Assembly (NCBI RefSeq): GCF_964355755.1
Contig: NC_092671.1
Span: forward strand, 36,101,304 to 36,165,303
Length of the DNA stretch: 64,000 nt
Source: Antedon mediterranea
Lineage: Eukaryota > Echinodermata > Crinoidea > Comatulida > Antedonidae
Direction of reading: 5' to 3'
Under the pieces are notes generated by a model that was given only the letters and a program-made list of their open reading frames with translations, was not told the origin of the DNA and made no database searches. Shown piece after piece: positions 57,497 to 64,000 of this stretch. The position numbers and the translations under genes were made by a program. The first letter of the stretch is position 1. Each line of letters opens with the position of its first letter.

Positions 57497-60097
57497 TAGT
57501 CCATGGGATTTAGCTAAAAAATGACCCTTTTCTCACACAAATTGCAAGAAAAGGTTTTTTTGATGAAATGTGTTCTTTAGACCCTACTGAACATATTTAT
57601 CAACGTTAGGACATTTTTCGACAACGGGAAGTAGCCTAATTTGCATAATTAAAAATGGCCGCCATTTTTGATAACGTACTCTGTATCTTGAAAACCGCTA
57701 GTCACAGATACTTAATTATGGTGTCAAAATCGTTAGAATATATGTTTTTATATTCACTTTATTGAAAAAGTTTGTCCAAAAATGAATGGAAGTGCTATTT
57801 CTAACATTATTGACCTTTGACCTTGAACTCTCATATCTCAGCAACCACTAATCGGAGATATACAAATTAGGGCTTAAATTGTTCAGAAACTACACATTTA
57901 TATCCAGTCTAATGGCATGTTTTTGCAAAAAATGGCGGATTCTAACATTATTGACCTTTGACCTTGATTTATCATATCTTAGCAACCACTAATCTGAGAG
58001 ACACACAATATGGCTCAAACTGTTCAAAAACTACATATTTATATTTAGTCTAATGGCATGTTTTTGCAAAAAATGGCCGATTCTAACATTATTGACCTTT
58101 GAACTTTGCACTACATAAAATCGCATAACTTTGAAAATATTGTACATATGAAATTATTTTTAGTGTCAAATTATTCAGAACATACATGTTTCTATAGAGT
58201 CCAATGACACATTATGTCCAATAATGGCCTATTGTATGGTTATTAACATTTGAACTATATCCCGGAATCTTCTTCATGTGGACATCCATTAGAACATGTG
58301 ATTTGGCACTCTAAAATGTAAGAGTTGCAATGTTGACTTATTATGTTTAGTTTAAAGTAGGCCATGGTACACTAAATTTATAAGCATAAACTATTGCATT
58401 CATCCATAAACTGCCTACAAGTTTACACGTTTGTTTATTTTATTTCTTATCGTTTTCGCAGCTGAAGCTGAATTACAATATATTTATATTAAAAGCATTA
58501 AAATTGATGGTTAAAAAATGGTAAAAATTAAACCACATAGAAACATGGTACATACACAATACATTCACGTAAAAAAAGTACAAAAACAAGTAATAAAAGG
58601 TTAAAAACTATACACGACTAGTAGTCGTACTGTATATGGTTATTGAAATAAATAAATAAATTCCATAAGAAACTGAGGTTTTTACTGTATACGGCGAAAA
58701 TATTGCAAGTGGTGGTCAGCCTAATTATGAGTCTCGATAGCCAATTAATTAAACTAAACTAAATATGTTGCATTAATATCGATCTTTTAAAATTCCAGTT
58801 GTCAACAATGCGTCTATTAGTAGAAAATGCCTTCTTAATAAGACTATGTTTCAACCTAAAAGAATGCCCTCAAGAGTGATGCTATCCTTAGCAAAATATA
58901 AACTAAATAATCTTTAGAAATTTGTTTTTTTAATATGCCATTTAATGGCAATTTAATTTGATCAAAATATAAATTACTAACTTGAAAAAAACGTTAATAA
59001 ACCTGCAAAATGGCATGGCCTATTTAAAGTATGTACAATGTAACAATATATCATAAAAAAAACTACATTTTTGTTGGCTCTGTTAATAGTGTCAACACCA
59101 ACTTTCTCCTGAGTAAGATGTAAGACCTAATTAAAAATTTATTAATAATCCAAACCTATAATGTATGTATACATAGTCTAATATTTTTTTTTTTTAGTGA
59201 ATATTTCAGTTTTTAAATTTAATTTAAATCAACTGGTTACATGCACTTTAAATTACCACCATATTCTAAACAAGTAGTGCCAAATCACATGTTCTAATGA
59301 ATGCCTACATGAAGAAGATTCCGGGTTTAAAAATCCTTTTCAAATATAGTTCAAATGTTAATAACCATACAATAGGTCATTATTGGACATAATGTGTCAT
59401 TGGACTCTATAGAAACATGTATGTTCTGAATAATTTGACACTAAAAATAATTTCATATGTACAATATTTTCAAAGTTATGCGATTTTATGTAGTGCAAAG
59501 TTCAAAGGTCAATAATGTTAGAATCAGCAATTTTTGGCAAAAACATGCCATTAGACTAAATATAAATATGTAGTTTCTAAACAGTTTGAGCCATATTGTG
59601 TGTCTCTCAGATTAGTGGTTGCTAAGATATGATAAATCAAGGTCAAAGGTCAATAATGTTAGAATCCGCCATTTTTTGCAAAAACATGCCATTAGACTGG
59701 ATATAAATGTGTAGTTTCTGAACAATTTAAGCCCTAATTTGTATATCTCCGATTAGTGGTTGCTGAGATATGATAAATCAAGGTCAAAGGTCAATAATGT
59801 TAGAAATAGCACTTCCATTCATTTTTGGACAAACTTTGTCATTAAAGTGAATATAAAAACATATGTTCTAATGATTTTGACACCATAATTAAGTATCTGT
59901 GACTAGCGGTTTCCAAGATACAGAGTACGTTATTAAAAATGGCGGCCATTTTTAATTATGCAAATTAGGCTACTTCCTGTTGTCGAAAAATGTCCTAACG
60001 TTGATAAATGTGTTCAGTATGGTCTAAAAAACACATTTCATCAAAAAAACCTTTTCTTGCAATTTGTGTGAGTTAAAAGTCTAAATCCCATGGACTA
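57497..60097. mobile_element. 2.6-kb foldback element with ~0.8-kb inverted arms
   Basis: Ends TAGTCCATGGGATTTAG and its inverse; CTA repeated on both sides (57494-57496; 60098-60100). The left arm to about 58311 (agtgcc-type end near gatttggcact) is mirrored from about 59276 to the right end, with few differences. Within each arm a ~145-bp segment (taatggcatgtttttgcaaa, ctaacattattgacctttga) is repeated two to three times. The 960-bp spacer has no transposase ORF. The 3-bp duplication is compatible with PIF/Harbinger or CACTA-type machinery; assignment is open. Confidence 0.88.
58312..59275. other. Unpaired spacer of the foldback element
   Basis: AT-rich, no ORF with recognisable product. 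58.42-58.70 kb (tttgtttattttatttctta, cgcagctgaagctgaattac) has the look of a LINE 3' tail in reverse, so the spacer may itself be a later insertion. Confidence 0.45.
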
Positions 60098-60973
60098 CTA
60101 GAACGCATTGCGACGTAGCCTATTGACGCAAAGTGGTGCATTGCGTAATAACAAGTAGGAGGAACCGACGGCGCAACACTGCTGCAAACATCGCAGGTTC
60201 GATTTCACGCAGGCGGGGGAAAACACAATGATTGGAAGGGCATTTTCTTACGTTGAGTGATTGCGTTACGTTGCGTTGCTCGTGAGAACCAAGCTTTACG
60301 TCGCGCTTACGTCTTTGCGTTGCGTCCTAGTGTGAACTAAGCTTTATGGCGAGGTACGCAATATACGTTACAACATAATATTATTACACCAAATACGTTG
60401 ATGATGAAGTATCATAATTAAAATTGATAGCTTACCGAAACTAAACATTCAAATCACAAATTGTACTTGTCTATTCTAATTAACGCGTTTCAAGAGAAGT
60501 TGACGGAAGAGCCCTAGGAAAAAAGCACACTGTATATCTCGTATACTTTACTCAACTTGAATGAATGAATAATAGAATGCAGTTTCACATTGTTATTTAG
60601 CTTAGCTATTTACTACTATTTTTAGATTTAGTGACGTCATTAGTATTGTTTTCACATATAATTTTAATCATAACAAATTTCAGTTAAAAAAAATATATTA
60701 ATATAATACTGTATCTTTAAAATAATTACAGCTCTCACACAAATTGATAATTAAAATGCGTCAGTCCGTGGAACAGGATGACCGCACCCCATCTCTTTCT
60801 CAAGACCGCATGACGAAGCGAACTTATTTTTTTCAATAGTGCTGTAAATACTCTGTATAAATGAAAAATGTCAGACGCTGTAAACCAAGATAACATATGT
60901 GTAAGGCGAATACCATTAAGGTTCAATTTACTTTACTATTTAATGTTACTTAATGAGCTGAACTTTACCTACT

Positions 60974-61116
60974 TAAGCTTTGTCTACACTATCAGAAAAG
61001 GGTGATGTGCCCAAATATGGTAGTGGTATGCTTAAATATGGTAGTCCATTTCCAAGTCCATGGGCACATCACATTTTTTTTTCACACAAAGTTTGATAGT
61101 GCAGACAGAGCATTTA
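60974..61116. mobile_element. Family A MITE copy, rightmost
   Basis: Starts agctttgtctacactatcag and ends gatagtgcagacagagcatt; the left arm is shortened (straight from tatcag to aaaagggtgatgtgcc); two inner units. Confidence 0.82.
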
Positions 61117-61310
61117 AAAAACAAACAAAGAATGATTAAATGTGGGCCTATTCTTAAATTGTTACCATCAAACGAGATGTTCTGCTAAATTACCTTAATT
61201 AAAAGGAAACACTAAGTTAACATAATCACGATTTTGTATTTCTTGATCTTACACCGCATCCCTAAATAGATCAATATGATTTGAAAAAGTGTTGAATTAA
61301 CCTATGTATG

Positions 61311-61402
61311 GATATAGACCCGAGAAGATATGGATATAGTCCCGAAAAGATATGGATATAGACCCGAGAAGGGTGTAGATGGTTATACATCCGAGAAGGG
61401 TC
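61311..61402. repeat. Short tandem repeat, ~25-bp units
   Basis: gatatagacccgagaagatat, gatatagtcccgaaaagatat and gatatagacccgagaagggt follow each other, then a diverged ttatacatccgagaagggtc. Four units. Confidence 0.75.
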
Positions 61403-62094
61403 AGTGATTAACATGTGAAAGTAAGTTCTTTCTAAGGCCTGTAATTTGTGTGAATTTAGCAGTATAGAATACGTTTTATAAAAACGGTCACACACGCGTT
61501 TTCTTTTGTCACTTTTGTTCAATGCCTTTTATCTTGGCGTTGACGTCATTTCACCCATGTATTTTGTGGACAAGTCAGTATTTTGTACCTTTGATAAAGA
61601 CGATACATTACATCCGGGATACCACGTGGTAAAAAGCAGATGGTCACAGTTGTGTCAAACTTAAACTTGTTACTGTCAAATGCGATTCCTAAAGACAATG
61701 GTCTAGACCCACGATCTTGTGCCGCGCCTACAAGACGGTGACATTGGCCTACACTTTGCGCACAGGAAATCAATTCCAGAGTTCTCTTAACTATCATCTA
61801 ATAAATGCATCGTTTTTAAAATCTCGTAAAATCTATATTTTTCCTTGCCTGGTTAATTAATTAATTTCTCGTGATTTGGTTGACGTCATTAAACTAATCT
61901 TGCAATCCTTCTGGAAAATAACAAATATCAACATCCTGTGAATGTCTATCACCAGTGGCCAATGGTGGATATATAAGTTTTAGTAGTAGTAGTGGACATG
62001 TCATTAGGTCACATTAAAATCAAATGTACATTGTAACGTTTACGCGAAAAGCATTGATTAAAGGATATCTTTAAAAGAAATGAAACCATTTGCG

Positions 62095-62226
62095 ATACAG
62101 TAAAAACCGATATTAAGGGACGCCTTTGGGGACCAAACTAAAGTGTCCCCTTAATAGTATATATATGTACTCAGGAAAATGGCCCTTTAATAGAGGTGTC
62201 CCAAAAAGGATGGGTTCTAACTGTAT
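62095..62226. mobile_element. Small inverted-repeat element with GTCCCCTTAAT words
   Basis: Bounded by tacagtaaaaacc and gggttctaactgta (imperfect inverse). Inside, ttaagggacgcctttgggga, agtgtccccttaatag and ccctttaatagaggtgtccc. The same words occur at 12.42-12.47 and 16.14-16.41 kb. Confidence 0.55.
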
Positions 62227-64000
62227 TTTAAATTATAATATTACTTGATAGGCCTATAGGCTATATCACGTGACAAGCTACCCTGGATAGTCACATGAGG
62301 AGTTTTAAAAGAACCCAGGCACTTCATGCTGATGCTAAAACGGAACTCGACAGAGGCGCTAGGGCAACGAGTTGACAGAGATAACCACAAATTGAAGGAT
62401 AATATAATATTCATAATTATTAGATTTAGGTTCTTTAAAATCAGTACAACGTAAAGCTACTGTAGATAAAGTTTTTTCTAAGCCTAAATAGGTCGAATCG
62501 GCCCATCATAATATTATGGAAATCAGTCATTTTGTTTCGATCTACCGGGTGGGGGTGATGGCTCATACCCTCCTCCTCAATTATCAACACAAACGCCACC
62601 ATGACCGTCGTGAAACATCCTAATATTTTCTCTTTCCGCGTTATTTTAATCAATCAATCAATCAACATTTATTAATTTCTATCAATGGTAAACAATACAA
62701 TACAATAAAAATTGTAATATATAATGAAACAATAATAATTAATAAAGGATCTTGCAAGGAGAAATTTCTTGTCACGCAAGACACATAAACGAAAAGAAAA
62801 AATGCATTTATAAAGCTACCTTGATTTAACATAAAAAAAAGCCATAACATAGGCCTAAAATTACTGTAAGTTACCGTAGAACAGTAAAGTATTTTAAATA
62901 TATTGTATAATCCGGGTTGTAAAATGAAAACAAACAAATGAAAATGTGTGAACTATTTTAAAACGGGATAGATGACAATGATGATCCTGTCAAGTGTATA
63001 ACAAAATATACGAAAATTAATGAAAAAAGGAGTAATACAGAATTCATATAAAAATGTTACTTATGAACTGTAACGACATTTACAAGTTAAATAATACGAT
63101 TTTATGTAATATGAGATAATATGAATGTGAATAAAAGTGGTGTTTGCGCCACAAAAGAGAAAAAAAAAAGTATTTTAAATCATTAATTAATTAATGAATT
63201 ACATTATGGCATAGTTAATTTGATTTTATTTAAGGCCAACAACATTAGTAGGCCTATGTACATTATAAATGGCCTGTGATCTGTCAGCCCAAGTTTCGGT
63301 ATAACTATGTTGAATGTGAAAGTCCACAGTCAGCTGTGACATCCACGTTTCATTTCTCTACCGGCAAAGATAGGTTGATGCTCACGTATAAGCAGTATCT
63401 AGGGAACTGGGATAATATTGGGGTCAATCTACCTAATATCGGTATAACTAACGCTGTCAGGTCCCGTATCAACCTACTCGTCTTCAACAATAGGTAAACT
63501 CTCAAAGGGCCTAACTCTGGGAGGGAGGGCTGTGAAAATGAATAAGTAGAACAGAGAGTGCCGGAACCAATTTCATGCACAAAATGTAATATATCGTAAC
63601 AGAACATAGATTTGGGAATCGATAAACTCAAACTTAAGTCAACACATGTGTGAACAACCCTGAGACAGAAAAAGAAAGTTAATTTTATGAAGCGGTAGTG
63701 TTGATAGACGAAGAAAGATGAACATACACGGATGATTTACGCTAACGATGGACAAATACATTCAGTTGGACGGATGTACGTGATATGGAGCATCATCTTC
63801 AATTACATTAATGTATTGTTGTTATGGTAATTAACATTTAATGAATTACTGATAGTTAAGCTCTTTGGAATGTTCAATAACATTATGAATGTATACAGTT
63901 AACGACTACATTGACGTCCTGATGTATGAAAAATTTTTATTTTTTTTTTTATTTTCTGGGTTTGAATCATAGAATTTGTTCAATGATTGCAATAAATTTA

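Larger units (their letters stand above)
57478..60310. mobile_element. Third family B relative, split by a foldback element
   Basis: Left tip taagcgtggttcccacta (57478-57496) continues after the inserted foldback element as ctagaacgcattgcgacgta (60098 on) and ends gtgagaaccaagctttac near 60296. Joining across the insert restores the family wording ttcccactagaacg, which confirms the nesting. Confidence 0.75.
60311..64000. other. Right-end intergenic region
   Basis: Holds a family A copy (60.97 kb), a short run of gatatggatatagacccgag-type units (61.31-61.40 kb), a gtccccttaat inverted-repeat piece (62.10-62.23 kb, ends acagtaaaaacc / gggttctaactgt), and a tail-like aatcaatcaatcaa stretch (62.65-62.95 kb). 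An open minus-strand frame at 61546-61797 is discussed under findings. No supported gene. Confidence 0.5.

Noticed and set aside
63276-63631. Overlapping ORFs on both strands near the right end
   Set aside because: They are mirror shadows of each other in a slightly GC-richer patch; no domain or splice evidence.

Overview
This is a eukaryotic (animal) genomic window, AT-rich and intron-dense. Four genes have clear human counterparts, their exons join with consistent GT-AG sites and codon phases, and the introns and intergenic DNA are packed with transposable elements. The gene content is that of a metazoan. The style of the non-coding DNA (AT-rich, many TAGGCCTA-type palindromes, CR1/L2-type LINEs, many short inverted-repeat elements) makes me think of a marine deuterostome, possibly an echinoderm; that is a guess from style, not a demonstrated placement. 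Layout: (1) 1-1840, a decayed LINE on the minus strand, cut by the window edge. (2) 2345-10411, plus strand, the last nine coding exons of an LMBR1L/LMBR1 membrane protein; its first exon(s) lie left of the window. (3) 10412-16424, its probable 3' UTR and repeat-rich intergenic DNA. (4) 16425-18402, minus strand, a complete four-exon glucose-6-phosphatase catalytic subunit, closest in wording to G6PC3. (5) 18403-18794, a short bidirectional promoter region with an RFX X-box-like site. (6) 18795-42422, plus strand, a 19-exon gene for a predicted 708-residue protein with six WGKPGGGAP-type motifs, one per motif-bearing exon; the same motif occurs once in the ciliary/centrosomal protein CSPP1. 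A 4.3-kb LINE with an intact 1026-residue ORF2 sits in one intron. (7) 45673-49761, minus strand, a complete seven-exon ALKBH3 demethylase. (8) 50774-52673, plus strand, a complete four-exon BORCS5, head-to-head with ALKBH3. (9) 52674-64000, no convincing gene; a 2.6-kb foldback element with about 0.8-kb arms, nested in another inverted-repeat element, dominates. Functionally the genes are unrelated housekeeping or ciliary genes (lipocalin receptor/Wnt-type membrane protein, glucose-6-phosphate hydrolysis in the ER, a probable ciliary/microtubule protein, alkylated nucleic acid repair, lysosome positioning); only the two divergent pairs may share promoters. The most striking global feature is one short inverted-repeat element family (called family A here), with about 22 copies in 64 kb, none touching a coding exon, whose interior carries a variable number of ~20-bp units. 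The best candidate for something undescribed is the multi-motif gene at 18.8-42.4 kb with its X-box.
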